Part shown: piece by piece, positions 22,834-35,186 of the stretch
Layout: each line of letters opens with the position of its first letter
Numbering within the stretch: the first letter of the stretch is position 1
NCBI RefSeq assembly: GCF_010093815.1
Contig: NW_022985563.1
Location: 251,446 to 315,445 of the forward strand
Reading direction: 5' to 3'
Length of the DNA: 64,000 nucleotides
From: Pseudovirgaria hyperparasitica
Lineage: Eukaryota; Ascomycota; Dothideomycetes; Acrospermales; Acrospermaceae
Made by a program: the position numbers and the translations under genes
Notes under the pieces: model-generated
Database searches by the model: none
Told to the model about the DNA's origin: nothing
Seen by the model: the letters and a program-made list of their open reading frames with translations, nothing else

Positions 22834-25473
22834 ATGGCTCTCCAAGCATCGATGAGCCTCAACGTACGTTCCTGCTACCGTAGCTTGTCGCGGTCACGCT
22901 TGAAGTATACTGATCACCGATTCTCTCTAGACCATCGCGAGTACGTCAAGCGAGCTGTGGCCATCGATGGAGAAGGTGCTCAAAGCCCCATGGATTCGCT
23001 ATGATAGACAGCTTGGGAGTGCGTCGTCCGCTTCAAGAAGAGTTCCGTCGCATGTATCCAAGACTGAAGAGGCTGCTCTCGTAACTGTTAGTTCATCACA
23101 ACTGATTTAGGGATTCCGCTGACAGATGAACAGCCCTCTCCATCGAAGTTACCAGATTGCCTTAGGCTTGTCAATCTAGCAGACATTGTAATGCGACCGA
23201 CACTTATGCATACGGCACCCACTACGACGAGTATACTTGGATATAGTACGTGCTATTGAACATTGGAAGAGTTATTCGACTTATTGTGTTTACTTACATA
23301 TACCTCAGCGTCTCGAGATGCTCTTCGTAGCTGCAGTGTTCTTGCTCGCCCTATGCCTCAACCCCAATTAACCACGCGACAGTATTCGACATTCAACCGG
23401 CTCGGACCTTTCAAACTCCAATCGATACAAAGACCCAAAGAAATGATGTTTGGTCAATACAGGACCATGTACGGGGCGAATCCGTCAAGAAATCAACTTG
23501 CGCACATGGAGCTGACGGCAAATAACAATCCCACCAGCGCTACTGCCCAGAACGCGTTCTACTCTGCACTGCTTCGAGCTAACATGCCCGAGATACTCGT
23601 GGAAAGATATCAAACAGGTCGCTACGCATCCAATCCTGCCTGTGAAGCTCTTTACGGGCGAGCTCTGGAACGACTTGGCCAAACCGAAGGACTGTCCGGA
23701 CTGCAAACGCAGGCCAACCAAGGTCATAACTCGAATGTTACCCCGGAACAACTTCAAAGCATCGGCCAAGCGATTGCTGCGAAGTCTAGAGGTGGGAACA
23801 TGGCTAAGGTGACCGGTGGTACTGGCACCAAAGAAGGACCGCTCTATGTTGTTGTCGATGAGTCAGCTGGGAACATTGCCTTCAAGTGGGCCAAGTTCAT
23901 CCTGTGGTATGCGATGCTCGGTTACTTCTTCCTCATCGTTGTCACCCTTTTCGTGGACGCAACAGGAGTTCTCAAGAAAGTCAGTGGCTCGCAGGACGCA
24001 GAAGCTAAGCCAGAGCTACAGACTACTCGATTCAGCGATGTCCATGGCTGTGATGAGGCTAAAGAAGAGCTCCAAGAGCTGGTCGAGTTTCTCAAGGCTC
24101 CCGAGAGGTTTTCCACTCTGGGTGGTAAGCTTCCCAAGGGTGTTCTACTCGTCGGTCCGCCGGGTACTGGCAAGACGCTTCTCGCACGGGCTGTGGCTGG
24201 AGAAGCAGGTGTTCCCTTCTTCTACATGTCAGGCTCTGAGTTCGACGAGGTATATGTCGGCGTTGGCGCTAAGCGGGTCCGAGAACTATTCAATGCTGCG
24301 CGGCAAAAAGCTCCTGCCATTGTCTTTATTGACGAGCTGGACGCGATAGGCGGGAAGCGTAATGAACGTGATGCTGCCTACGTCAAACAAACACTGAACC
24401 AGCTTCTTACCGATCTCGATGGCTTCGACCAAAACTCTGGCGTCATATTTCTCGCAGCTACTAACTTTCCTCAAATGCTGGACAAGGCTCTGACCCGACC
24501 GGGTCGATTTGATCGCAACGTTGTTGTGCCACTTCCAGATGTTCGTGGACGTGTCGCAATCTTAAAACACCATATGAAGAATATGCAGCTCAGTACTGAA
24601 GTCGACGCATCCGTCATCGCTCGGGGTACGCCTGGATTCTCTGGCGCTGAACTCGAGAACCTTGTCAACCAAGCGGCAGTACGTGCATCCAAGAATAAGT
24701 CCCAGAACATTGGCATGTTGGATCTGGAGTGGGCAAAAGACAAAATCTTGATGGGCGCCGAACGTCGCAGCGCTGTCATCAAAGAATCGGACAAACTTGC
24801 AACAGCCTACCACGAGGGTGGACATGCTCTCGTGGCACTATACAATCCCAACGCCGATAAGCTGTACAAAGCTACGATCATGCCTCGCGGTATGGCTCTT
24901 GGCCTTACCTTCAGCCTTCCCGAAATGGACGCGGTCAGTCGCGCCAAGAAGCAATTCCTGGCGGAGATGGACGTATGTATGGGCGGTAAGGTCGCAGAAG
25001 AAATCATTTATGGTGAAGATAGTGTAACAAGCGGTGCGTCGAGCGACTTGCAGCGGGCAACCAACATTGCTTGGGCAATGGTCACACAGTACGGCATGAG
25101 CAACACACTTGGCAACATGGACTTTGCTAGCGACTTTGCCCGCCTATCGACCGAGACGAAGTCCAAGATCGAGAGCGAGATCCGCGTCCTTCTCGATGAC
25201 AGCTACGCTCGTGCGAAGAAGGTTCTTACGGAACGTCGAAAGGAGCTCGATCTGCTGGCAAAGGGTCTTGTGGCTTACGAGACGCTAAGCAAGGATGAGA
25301 TTGAGAAGGTGATCAAAGGGGAGAAGCTACCTGAACGGCTTGCTGCGTTGGAAGGAGCGCCAATGAAGCTCCCGGCGCAGCCAACACCGGTGCCGATTGC
25401 AGGGAAGCCAGCTGGACCGCCGACGCCGGGTATGGCGAGTGCTGGTGCGGGAGAGACGTCTCCGAAATCCTGA
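22834..25473 (+). CDS. yme1: mitochondrial i-AAA protease Yme1 (FtsH-family)
   Basis: Four exons (22834-22863, 22931-23086, 23134-23245, 23309-25473) encode about 820 residues. The three small 5' exons were placed by phase, and an alternative donor six nt earlier at 23081 would drop two residues. The leader is mitochondrial-like. One membrane helix spans about 292-316 ([18 protein letters not shown]). Walker A GPPGTGKT is near 382-389 and Walker B FIDELD near 439-444. The second region of homology is TRPGRFDR. The zinc protease motif HEGGH falls at about 601-605, followed by the MPRGMALG loop. Yme1 is a hexameric ATP-dependent protease of the inner membrane facing the intermembrane space. The Pro/Gly-rich C-terminal tail is probably disordered. 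All catalytic residues are present. Confidence 0.95.
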
Positions 25474-28297
25474 CGGGATTGAGATAAAACATGCTGGCGT
25501 TGATAAGCAGAGCACATACTCCCCTCTGCATGTACGGGGATGGAAGGCATAGTTTGCATGGTGTTTTATATCTCTGAGCGCGTCTGAACCAGGGCGTCGG
25601 AGTGTATTCTAGCATACGAGACAGCGTTTCTGATATCTGTACATGTACGTGCGTGCAAGTTATGTGTTTGATTCAGTGATCTTGGACCAGGCACGTGAGA
25701 GTATCCTCAACGTCTTAGTTCTCGTACAAGCAGAAGATATGGCGTGTTCAACATGCGATGTCTACATGTGTCACCACTGTACACGTTGGGTATCTCCTCG
25801 GCGACCACCTCTAGACTTAGGAGGTTAGTGAGGTCGTGCATATAATAAAGTAGTGGAGTAATTGGTCCCATGGCACGAGCGCATTGCTAATTATTTGATC
25901 GATATCATATCATATCATCGACAGCTGCGCCATCACCAGCATCATCGTCGTCTGGTTATGGTCATCTCATCATACAAACAAATGAACGAGCGAACGTTTG
26001 ATGATGATGATGACGTGCGCAGCAACTGAAACATGTTGCGAGATATCAGCCTATTTTACCTTTACCTTTCCTTACCTTGTTAACTTATCTTACATTACGT
26101 TACATTACATGTACGTTATACATCAATCTATACATACGTATGTACGTCCATGACAACGGTTTTACGCGAAACAGCGAGAGAGCGGTTTCGGTACTGTCTG
26201 TGTGCCTCTGGTGTCATAGGGCTGAACTGTAAGTAGTACATACACAAGAACAGGAGACAAAGAACACGACGACGTGAGCAGGAAAGGGAAAAAAAAGAAA
26301 AAGGCAGTCGGGAGCAAGAGAGAGGGACTCGTCTGTCATTGTCATCGCAAAAACTAGAAAGCAGCAATGCGAGGAGAAGAATCGTACGATTTCTGCATAT
26401 TTGTGGCTGTAGAGGACTCATTCTCAGGCTCGCGCTCAGTCTCATTAATCATCTTCATCGTGTTTCTTTTTTTTTCATGGGGGCTTCTCCGCTGCAGCTA
26501 GCTCTTCCAAGACTTGAAACAATCGAGAACATAATTACGAAGCATCATTCCATTGGGAACATTCAAGTGGCGCCGGCGCGGTAGCAGGGACGAGAGGCTT
26601 CTTTCTCGTGGTTGCCACGAGGTAATGATGCCATGTCCGTGTCCGTGTATGCGGTGGTACACCGTACATGCAGCCTGAGCGAATGGATGGATACATTCTT
26701 GAAGTGTGCTTTATGCTCGATACACATGCAAAGGTGCGTCTAGTGCGTCTGTCCTGTGGTATACGTGCAGTAAGTGTGTCGTACGACGTGCGCGGATGTG
26801 TCTTGTCCTTTTGTCCTTGTCTTAGCTTGGCTCGTAGGGCGCAGGGTGCTGTTCAACATCACACGGCGTTTGGCGAGAAGGTGAGCGGCATACGAGGTAT
26901 ATGGTACGATTTACCACGTGGTTTTGGCATGCGCTGCTTGCGGGGGGCCGATTTTATGCAGTGCATGTACGCCCATGGTTGGGTTCCATGGAAAGGGGTT
27001 TGTTTGTGTGTGTGATGGTGGTGGTCCAGGGGGGCGTGCGGGTGGTTCTGGACCGCGTGGGAGCCACGAGGAGTAGTGTCGGGTGTACGATGGACGATGT
27101 CAGTTAGTTGATACAGCATCTTGGAATACTTAAAGTAGAGCACACGTCATAATGATAATCACGATGTTGAAAACTGCGGAGATGGTAGATGATGGGTGGA
27201 GGGTGGGTATAGATGCGGATCCTCGAGTACCGACTTTTGCGTCCGGGAATTATTGGCATCGTCATCATCGCAAAGAACAACACGATTTGACAATCAATTA
27301 TGTCTGTCTGTGTATGATTATCCAAGACGAGTTGGCAGCGGAACAGCGGATGGAAATCATGTGTGTAGCTGCGGCGGGCGTTGCATCCGAAGCCACAGCT
27401 ACTAGTACTGCTACTCTTACTATTGTTACTACTACGTACGGTCTACCATCTACTGTATCAGAATTACTACTGCTACCAGTAAGCTGTCGGTGTTCTCGCG
27501 TCTCGGCTATGGTTTCCGGTGGGACGACAGCGCCATCCGGTCGCCCCGACGCCCCAGCCCCCAGCCAGCCCGGAAGAGGGCATAAACGCACTATTATGTA
27601 TGCATTATCTCGCCTCGCCCTGGCTATTTTTGGCCTGCAGTCCTGGCCATTGCCGGCCTAGATCGTCAGGGGAATCGGAGCTGCAAGAAGGACCGCAAAC
27701 GGTGGTGCAGCAAAAAGGAGATTATTTATTGGTGTCGTGAGATGGGCAAGGCTTCACTCAGCTGAGGAGCAGCGAAGCAAGGGCTTTCTACCACGCCTCT
27801 TACTACTCTACTCTACGATGTCCGTCGCGTCGACTTGTTGCTATTCCTCAATGCCTGTTGCCCGCAAAGAAGTTTGAAGTTCGTTAAAAGTGATGGCGGC
27901 CGAAGTTCAAAGTTCGATAGCGCCAGCCACCCGCGCCCGTCGATGAACCTAACGTAGTCGCCCGTTTCCGCACTGCCATTGGTTGATTGTCGCTAGCCCT
28001 ACCAAAACAAGCTAGCGTCTTACCGGGCACCCACCTACATCCCTTCCAACAATCTCCAAATCTTGGATGTCCCCCAACGCTACCTAGGTATACCCAACGT
28101 CGTATTGGCTCTCCTCTATCTCCCAATCACCACATAATCCACTTTGTGATGTAGCGTGCAGTTTCCATGATGCCCATACACTTACATATTGCATAGCCTT
28201 CCTCTAATAGCATGTCTGCGGCCCTGTGTTTCTTTCTCTGCCTCCTCCTACCACTGATCTAATATCTAATATTTAGTCTCGCTTTGCATTGCGAGCT
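25474..28297. other. 2.8-kb gene-free spacer
   Basis: No gene is visible between yme1 and the GH76 gene. It contains low-complexity tracts: repeated CTTTAC/CTTACATTAC units near 26050-26120 and CATCATC/GATGATG runs around 25920-26010. ORFs up to 169 codons have unlikely compositions. Such a long spacer could carry a long promoter or a non-coding transcript. Confidence 0.45.
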
Positions 28298-29839
28298 ATG
28301 AGGTCGTCATGGAAATCTACTGCCCAAGCATTGAGCGCTTCGTTGGTGTTTGGTGCCGCCATTGCAATTGATCTTGATGTGAACAGTGAAGGTGCGCATT
28401 CCGTCATACCGCATATGCTGTACAACCTCTCAAGGCCCGCCCTGACATCTTTCCAGACTCCATTCGTTCTGCTGCCTCGACCATCGCAGAGGGACTGTCG
28501 CATTACTACAAGAATGGCGGCTCAGACGTCGCCGCTGATGAGGTTGGAGTCCTGCCAACTCCCTACTATTGGTGGGAGGCGGGTGCCATGTGGGGAGGCT
28601 TGGTCGATTACTGGGCCTACACTGGCGACGACGCGTACGTGGACAACACGAGAAACGCCTTGGTTGCGCAGTCTGGTCCGAACAGGGACCTCATGAACCC
28701 AAAATTCTTTACGAGCACGGTGTGTCTTGAGATTGAAACCCCGGGACGACGGTTATGGCCTGTACTGATTCGACTGCAAATAGGGTAATGACGATCAAGC
28801 TTTCTGGGCTCTGGCTATGATGTCTGCCGTTGAGCAGGATTTCCCGTCTCCACCAAAGGATCAACCGCAGTATCTCGACGTCGCCAAAGCTGCCTTTGAC
28901 ACCCAGGTAGCACGATGGGACACGGCTGGATGTAGCGGTGGCCTGCGCTGGCAAGTATTCGACTACAACCCCGGATGGGCATATATGAACACCATCTCGA
29001 ACGGCGGCTTCTTCCAGCTTGCCGCTCGACTCGCCCGATACACCGGAAACAACACGTACGTCGAGTGGGCCGAGAAAGCCTGGGACTGGACCGAGAAGGT
29101 TGGCCTCATCACAGACAAATGCGCCGTCTTTGACGGCACCGACTCGGCCAAGAAGTGCATCGACGTCAACCACCTACAGTGGACCTACAACGTCGGCATC
29201 TTCATGCACGGCGCCGCCACGCTCTACAACTACACCAACGGCAGCAGCTTATGGGAAGACCGCGTAAACTGCATGCTGTCCGGCTCCTCCATTTTCTTCT
29301 CCCCCTACGAAAACGCAACCGACATCATGTCCGAGGCCGGCTGCGAGCCCATCGGCACCTGCAACACTGACCAGCAGTCCTTCAAGGCCTACCTCGCCCG
29401 CTGGATGGCAAAAACCTCCGTCCTGGCACCCTTTACCAAAAACGCAGTCTCCAAACTCCTCCAGGCCTCCGCTAAAGCTGCCGCGCGCTCCTGCTCCGGC
29501 GGCTCCGACGGCGTCACCTGTGGCACAAAGTGGTATACCGACGCTTGGGACGGCGCCTATGGTGTTGGCCAACAGCTCGCCGCCCTTGAGGTCGTTCAGG
29601 CTCTCCTCATTGGCAGTGCTGCCGTCCCGCGCACCCAGCCTCAGGTCGATCTAGAGCCCACACAGTCCCCTGAGCCGGTGCCGGTGCCCTCGAAGACTAC
29701 CTCGGTGGAAATCTTACAGTCCAGCACCGCTGCTCCCGAGCCGTCGAGCAGCGACGGCGCTGCGGCAATGTCAAAGAGCTTGCAAGTGCCCCTCGCTGTC
29801 GCGTTCGTTGGTGGCGCTCTCGGCATGGTGGCGTTGTGA
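28298..29839 (+). CDS. GPI-anchored endo-1,6-alpha-mannanase-like protein (GH76, Dfg5/Dcw1)
   Basis: Three exons (28298-28391, 28457-28719, 28784-29839; introns 28392-28456 and 28720-28783) give 470 residues. A signal peptide (MRSSWKSTAQALSASLVFG) precedes the GH76 domain. The adjacent catalytic acids lie in GNDDQAFWALAMMSA at about residues 122-123. Family landmarks follow: CSGGLRWQVFDYNPGWAYMN, NGGFFQLAARLARYTGN, HLQWTYNVGIFMHGAA and DGAYGVGQQLAALE. After a Pro/Ser/Thr-rich stalk the protein ends in a hydrophobic tail (VPLAVAFVGGALGMVAL), the standard GPI signal. Dfg5/Dcw1 proteins cross-link GPI mannoproteins to wall glucan and are needed for wall growth. Several N-glycosylation sequons occur (NNT, NYT, NGS). 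The gene is complete. Confidence 0.93.
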
Positions 29840-31114
29840 GTGAGTGAGGGGGGGTAAGATGGAGGAAGGCGAAAGATGCCTGTGGGCTTATTTTTTTTTC
29901 TCTTATTTGTGTGTATGCATACACACGGTTCATGGATATCAGGGCATTGGTCGGCGTTGTTCTGGTATAGATGGATGGATTGATGGATAGAGGGGCGGAA
30001 AGGGATAGACAAGAAGTTCCGGAGGGAAATTATCGGCATAGACGTGGCTGACAGCGCGGCGTAATGAGCTAGCATAAAGAATTTTGCGTCTCTGGTATAG
30101 AAAGCAATGAATGAATGCACGTTTCCTGTAGAGAGAATCTTGTGATTTGGTTGTGGAAGCATGCAAGCTAGTTTCAGTCTTTGGAATGAGACTAGTTTCG
30201 GTGACTGGAATGTTGTGTGTGAGCTGTTTATATCTAGGAGCGTGGGCGCGTGTGGCATTGAATGGCATTGGATGGCAGTCGGACTATGGACTATGGATCG
30301 GTCGTGCCTGATCCATTTATCTGGCTGTCACTCCTGACACTTGTCTCCAGCCGCGCTTCTCCCATACTACGATTATAAAAGCATAAACCAATTGTCGAGA
30401 TTTACAGGTAAATCAGTGCACGACCTCCGAATAGATAGCAGGACTACAGAACCTTTTTCTAAATGCTACTAGGTTATGGCCCCCGTTCACGATATAGTGG
30501 CGTGCATTGCAGTATCACCAAGGACGCAAAGGGCTACGAGACATCTGCAGATGCGCCGTTGACTCTAATAGACCAAACATTCTATGTTTGTTTGAGGCGA
30601 CTAGCTGGTTGACGTGTCGAACATGGCTATGTGGTGAACAGCGCTTCGGCTGCCTGTTGTCCTTTCTTGTACATATATTGAAAGTTTGCCGTATGTTTGT
30701 TTGATCATGTCCTTCAACAGCGATGAATCCTTCTTGGTAAATGTGCCACTGCAGCCGAGTCGAACACCACCTGCCCAAACCTGGGATCGAGGCGTTTGGG
30801 CGCAACCGCAACCGCTCATGGTGGCAGTGTCCCAATGACCAGGACGAAGACTATTTTCAGCGCTAATGGGAGCGCACACTCTACGGTCTGGTGGTAGTAA
30901 ACTAGATCAGTCAACAGACGCTGGAAGTTTGGACATATGTATTGAAGTAGTCCTTCATTTATGGCACGCTCATAATGCCAAGTCAGGGTAGCTTTCATAT
31001 AGTACTTGTCCTAGGAAAATGGTATATTGACCACGTTAAGTACAAGTAGCGTTCTCTCTCTTTCTTACTTAAGGATAAAGTAGAGGACAGCGAACTAGAC
31101 ATACCTGATAGTAA
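29840..31114. other. intergenic spacer
   Basis: This spacer holds the 3' ends of the GH76 gene and of the minus-strand kinase. It contains poly-T and short GGATGGAT-like repeats near 29965-29990. Small ORFs do not look coding. Base composition becomes more AT-rich toward the kinase. Confidence 0.45.
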
Positions 31115-32047
31115 TTAAGGTGTACTCAATGAATGCATCACACGCTCGAGAACCATTTTAGCCGACTCAGCTTCCTGTTTCCAACAGAGTGCAATAATCT
31201 CGGCGAACAGTACTTCGCTCAATACCGGAAATCTCCCATCCTGATACAATTTCTCTATCTGATCATCGTCAGTCAGCTCTTCGTACGGCTCGTGCCCAGT
31301 GGCGATAAAGAAGATCGTCGATCCCAGACCAAAAAGGTCCCCTTTAAGTGCCTTTTCTTTTGGATCTTTCGTAAACAAGCCCGGCAGTCTATATCGTGCT
31401 CCAGGGAGGACCTCCGGCCTCGAGCCATCCACCGAAGCCCCACCAAAATCACAGATCTTGAGCCCAAGATCGCCATCAAGCAGGAAGTTATGCGGCCCGA
31501 CATCACTCTGAATGACGTGATGTGAGTGTAGAAGGTCGACGGCCTCAGCAGCCTCCTTAACCCACTGCTCCCTCTGAGACCGTAATATCTCCTGCCTATG
31601 CTTCTCGATATACTCCTTAAGACTGCCGTTGGGCATGTATTCTAACGTTAAGATATGATTGGCCGAGTCCCAGTTCTTGACTTGTACCAGTCGGGGATGC
31701 GATCCAAGTCTCTCGTATACGCGCGCCTCAATAGCCATGTCGTTTCTGCAGGTTGCGGCGTTGGGGACCCCTATCCAGGGGGACTTGATTACATCTCCTG
31801 ATTTGAGACGCTCTACAAGCCCGGTCACTCCCATTCCCAGGACCTCCCCCTGCACCTTGATAGTTTTATCAGCCTCGCCCTGGAGAAATGTCATGTCCTC
31901 GAGGCTCGGTCTGCCTGAGCTGGTGTGACTGCAGGAGGCTGCAAAGTGCGTACATATCAAAGATTAGCTTACCAGGTGGAATCTTAAGAAAAAAAGCATT
32001 CTTTGGGATAGCTTCATACCTGGAGAATTTGATGCCTTTGAGGTCAT
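31115..32047 (-). CDS. protein kinase-like protein with altered catalytic loop
   Basis: Two exons (32047-32020 and 31938-31115; intron 32019-31939) give 283 residues. The ten-residue first exon (MTSKASNSP) is inferred from a GTATGA donor and a TTTGCAG acceptor. A start at the Met near 31894 is the fallback. It is a compact kinase domain. The glycine loop is LGMGVTGLVERL, the ATP-anchoring lysine is probably in VIK at about 61, and EYMPNGSLKEYIEKH is the hinge and helix D. The metal-binding DFG (CDFGG) is at 173-175, and FGLGSTIFFIATG is helix F. The catalytic loop reads VIQSDVGPHNFLL: the Asp and Asn are kept, but His and Arg before the Asp and the Lys after it are replaced. Small stand-alone kinases of this kind are common in Pezizomycotina. 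Substrate is unknown. The gene lies beside AT-rich DNA, which suggests an accessory location. Confidence 0.75.
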
Positions 32048-33757
32048 TTTACTTTATTTCTAGTTATGGAGTTTCGCCGCTACTGAGAATGTGACCGAAG
32101 TTCACGAGTGGGAGACTGGTTGTCCACTTATTATTTTGTATCAGAAGCCGATCGCCAAGAATTAGCGGTCTACTAGCGTAGTTTCTCATATGGATCAAAT
32201 TTGGGTTCTAATTAGTAGTGTTTGAGTTCCGTTTGCAGACTTTACTTACCAATATTTTATCCTTACTTAACTACAATATCACTATCTACCACCTTTCATC
32301 TTCATTCTTCATCCTAGTAGAGCTGCGGAGTGTATGCATGCACTCGCCCGGTTCTTTTCATTTCCCACGCCGCCCTGAACACATTAAAGCAACTTTCCTG
32401 ATATATGTCATGGATTATAATAAACGTAAAATCTCATCATACAGAGTACGAAGAATCATTAGGGATTGAGCGGGCGAGTGCATGTAGCCCGTATCGATGA
32501 CCGGATGTGATGTTACTGGATCACGACACTCGTTCCTGATACATTGCTATGCCGACTCAACGCTGGCTTTCTACATGGCTCGCGGCGCATAACGAATCAT
32601 TTTAAAGGACTTGATCTCCAGGTGACCTAACCCAAGATTTCTCGACCACGACTGAGTCCTTCGAGTGATCATCAGGTACACCCGGACACAGTTACCCCGA
32701 TATTCAAGGCGTGGGAGGGAGGCTGATATGGGCTTCATATGCTCAATGTCGTGCGTGCTTTGAGAAATCGTATCAGGTTCTCCCTCACACGCAGTTGCGG
32801 CCACATGTGGCGTATCAAGGAGTAGGGGACATACCTGGGGGTAGTTGATTCTGAGGGAGGTGGATTTATTGGTTCATGGCTCCAGAAATGTTGCACTTGA
32901 AGCAGCAGGATGACGTAGAGCTGTGTTGACAATGTGGAGATAATTTGTACGGACCACCTTGCGATGTATTGCGGTACCGCTCGATAGCGACAGTGTGCAT
33001 GGCTTGAGGAGGTTTAAAGGTAAATAAGTCACGCAAAGTACTCTGCTACTCGAAATTAGTGGATAAAGTAGTCGATCCCGAATAGACGTGGATGGAGGAT
33101 ACTTGGATAAGAATATGAATAAAAGTAATTAAAGTCTATCTATAGCTGTCCTTCTTCTGTATCTAGATCTATAGACTACTAAATAGATATAGTGTTGGGC
33201 TAGAAGAGTAAAATTCTATACTAGTAAGTATAAAGCTGTAGGAAATATATACAGACTAGAATCCCTGGCTTAAAAAACCCTTAGGTACTCATAGGAAAAT
33301 TGTGATATTGACTACCCACGAGACTAGAAATCAATACTTAGTATTATATCCAGTATATGTATACAGGACAAGGCCTAATTTGTACAGATAATACTGCTAT
33401 GCCCTCCGTTCGTGGTATAACTTATTCCTTTCTAGCTACCGTTTACAGGGCTAGGAGCGTTGAGACGTTTCATTTAGATCCCGTCTGTCCGTCACACTGT
33501 TGACAATAAGGGATTGGCATTACTTCTAAGGTATGTGATTTGCACAAAACGTAAGGCCCAGCTGATCCAAGGCCAGCATTAGCCGTCACGAAGCATACCC
33601 AAAGCGCAGATACGTAGGTCAAGAATGGTTCAAACTTAGTTTCATTTCCTATGTATACCGCAATCCTTTAACCCCATCTGAACAGCTTGGTATCATACGT
33701 TCTATGCAATCCAGCATTCCCAGAGCCTTGTCTTTGAGCTCTGAATCAAATTTTCTA
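32048..33757. other. intergenic spacer including an AT-rich tract
   Basis: There is no gene. The sequence becomes strongly AT- and TpA-rich between about 33040 and 33440, with hardly any CpG. The rest is ordinary non-coding sequence with scattered short ORFs. Confidence 0.5.
33041..33440. repeat. AT-rich, TpA-rich, CpG-poor tract, probably RIP-mutated relic
   Basis: Stretches such as CTATCTATAG, CTATACTAGTAAGTATAAAG and GAAATATATACAGACTAGAA dominate, and CG dinucleotides are nearly absent. In filamentous ascomycetes this signature is left by repeat-induced point mutation of duplicated DNA. No element type can be identified from what remains. Confidence 0.5.
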
Positions 33758-35186
33758 TCAGATTTGAGCCACCGCTTGAGCGGACATAGGCTGGGCTTTT
33801 CCAACGACATCACCTCTAGCCAGTTTGCTCGAGACAAAGAAGTGTGCTAGATCTCGCGCGGCGAGAGCGTCTTCAAAGCTGTCATGGCCTCGACTCTGCT
33901 TTGATTGTATCTCCCTGCCAAGGTGTACTCGGCAGAGAGTCTTGAGAGTGTGTGGACCCTCTCCTTTGGCATGCTTTTTCGGTGCGGGTGCAGGCCCTCT
34001 GTCTGCCCCCAGACCTTCTGCTCATGAGACGGGTGGTTAGTTCGTAGCGGTTTTCGCGGTATTGTGGGCTAGAGCTTACCAATATCCCTGACTAGAGAGT
34101 TTATCATATCTTCTGTAACATCGTTAGGGCCCTTCCCCTTTTTTTGACCTCCTTCTCTTTCTTCGTCGTCTTCATCGTTGTCATAAGCTCTCATCTCCTC
34201 TGCAGCCTCGTCCTCCTGAGTTTGCGACACTGTTTCGTTGGTAATTTGTTGCGCAATCAACAGCGTATCAATGACCTGCATATGTATCCATCGCAAGGCA
34301 GCGAGATCGTTGTTTGCGGCATGACCGATAACAATAGTAGCTGGCCCGACGTGTTTCCAGACAGCTGCCCGGGCGCGTTCTCGCCCCATTATACACCTCT
34401 TCTCCCGTCGAGCAGATTCCATATCCTTGCGAGTGACGCCCGAGAATCTTGTGTTGAAATGTGCCATTGGCACGGCGGGATAGACCAAGGTATCGAGCAG
34501 TCTGGCTGCAGTAAAGTAGTCAATCACAGTGACTCGGATGAGTTCAGAATCTCCTTCAACGCTGGTGCCCATCTCACAGTCGATTGCGACTGCAATCGAT
34601 TCTGCTCTGCCGTCATTCGGCAACTGAGGTGTTGCGCGGTATCCGAATTTTTTTCTGAGCTCTGCTAGACTAGTTGATTTGGGGACATGCCATTTACAGC
34701 CTCGACAAGGGCTGGCTACTTTTGCTCCGTTGGTTTGTCCGCAGCAAGTCCATTGCTTTGGCTTTCCTCGCGATGCAGAGCTGTAGTGGCCAGGATGGAA
34801 TCGGCATCGGATGTCTCGTAGACTCTTAACTTCGTTGAATTTTACCTCTGGTGGAGCTGTGTGTGGCTTAGGTGCCGATGAGGGGGCTTTCGTGTTCGGA
34901 AGAAGAATGACTTCATTTGCATGGGGGTCTACATTCTCAGGGAGGAGGTTGCCGTTCTTGCAGGCTAAGGAGGCTTGTTAGGATTAGATCATAGAGTATT
35001 AATGTACAACTCACAAACTCCGCACTTCTCGCACCTTCTCTTCAATAACAGATCACGATCACTCAAAGATCTCAATACATAGCCCTTCTGAGCCATTGTT
35101 TCTTCCGGTAACTTAAAGCTGTGCAGTGCCGCAATATGAGGAATATAAGCCTCAAGAGTAGCTTCGGGAGAGGATATCGAAGTCAT
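33758..35186 (-). CDS. RNA exonuclease, DEDD family (Rex3/REXO1-like)
   Basis: Three exons (35186-35015, 34964-34080, 34017-33758; introns 35014-34965 with TCCTAAC branch, and 34079-34018) encode 438 residues. The N-terminal part carries a Cys-rich pair split by the first intron (RRCEKCGV then SCKNGN). A second Cys/His block follows near 100-140 (RCRFHPGHYSS, KQWTCCG, SPCRGCKWH), like a CHORD-type zinc module. The exonuclease domain starts at VAIDCEMGTS (first D and E of DEDD), continues with FSGVTRKDME and GHAANNDLAALRWIH, and ends with GHDSFEDALAARDL. The four acidic residues and the His are all present. Such enzymes trim 3' ends of rRNA, snoRNA or RNase P/MRP RNAs. An acidic, low-complexity insert (EMRAYDNDEDDEEREGG) sits inside the domain. 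The precise subfamily is uncertain. Confidence 0.85.

Noticed and set aside
27152-27661. 169-codon ORF in the spacer before the GH76 gene
   Set aside because: Thr/Ser runs come from repeats and there is no domain, splice site or conserved start context.
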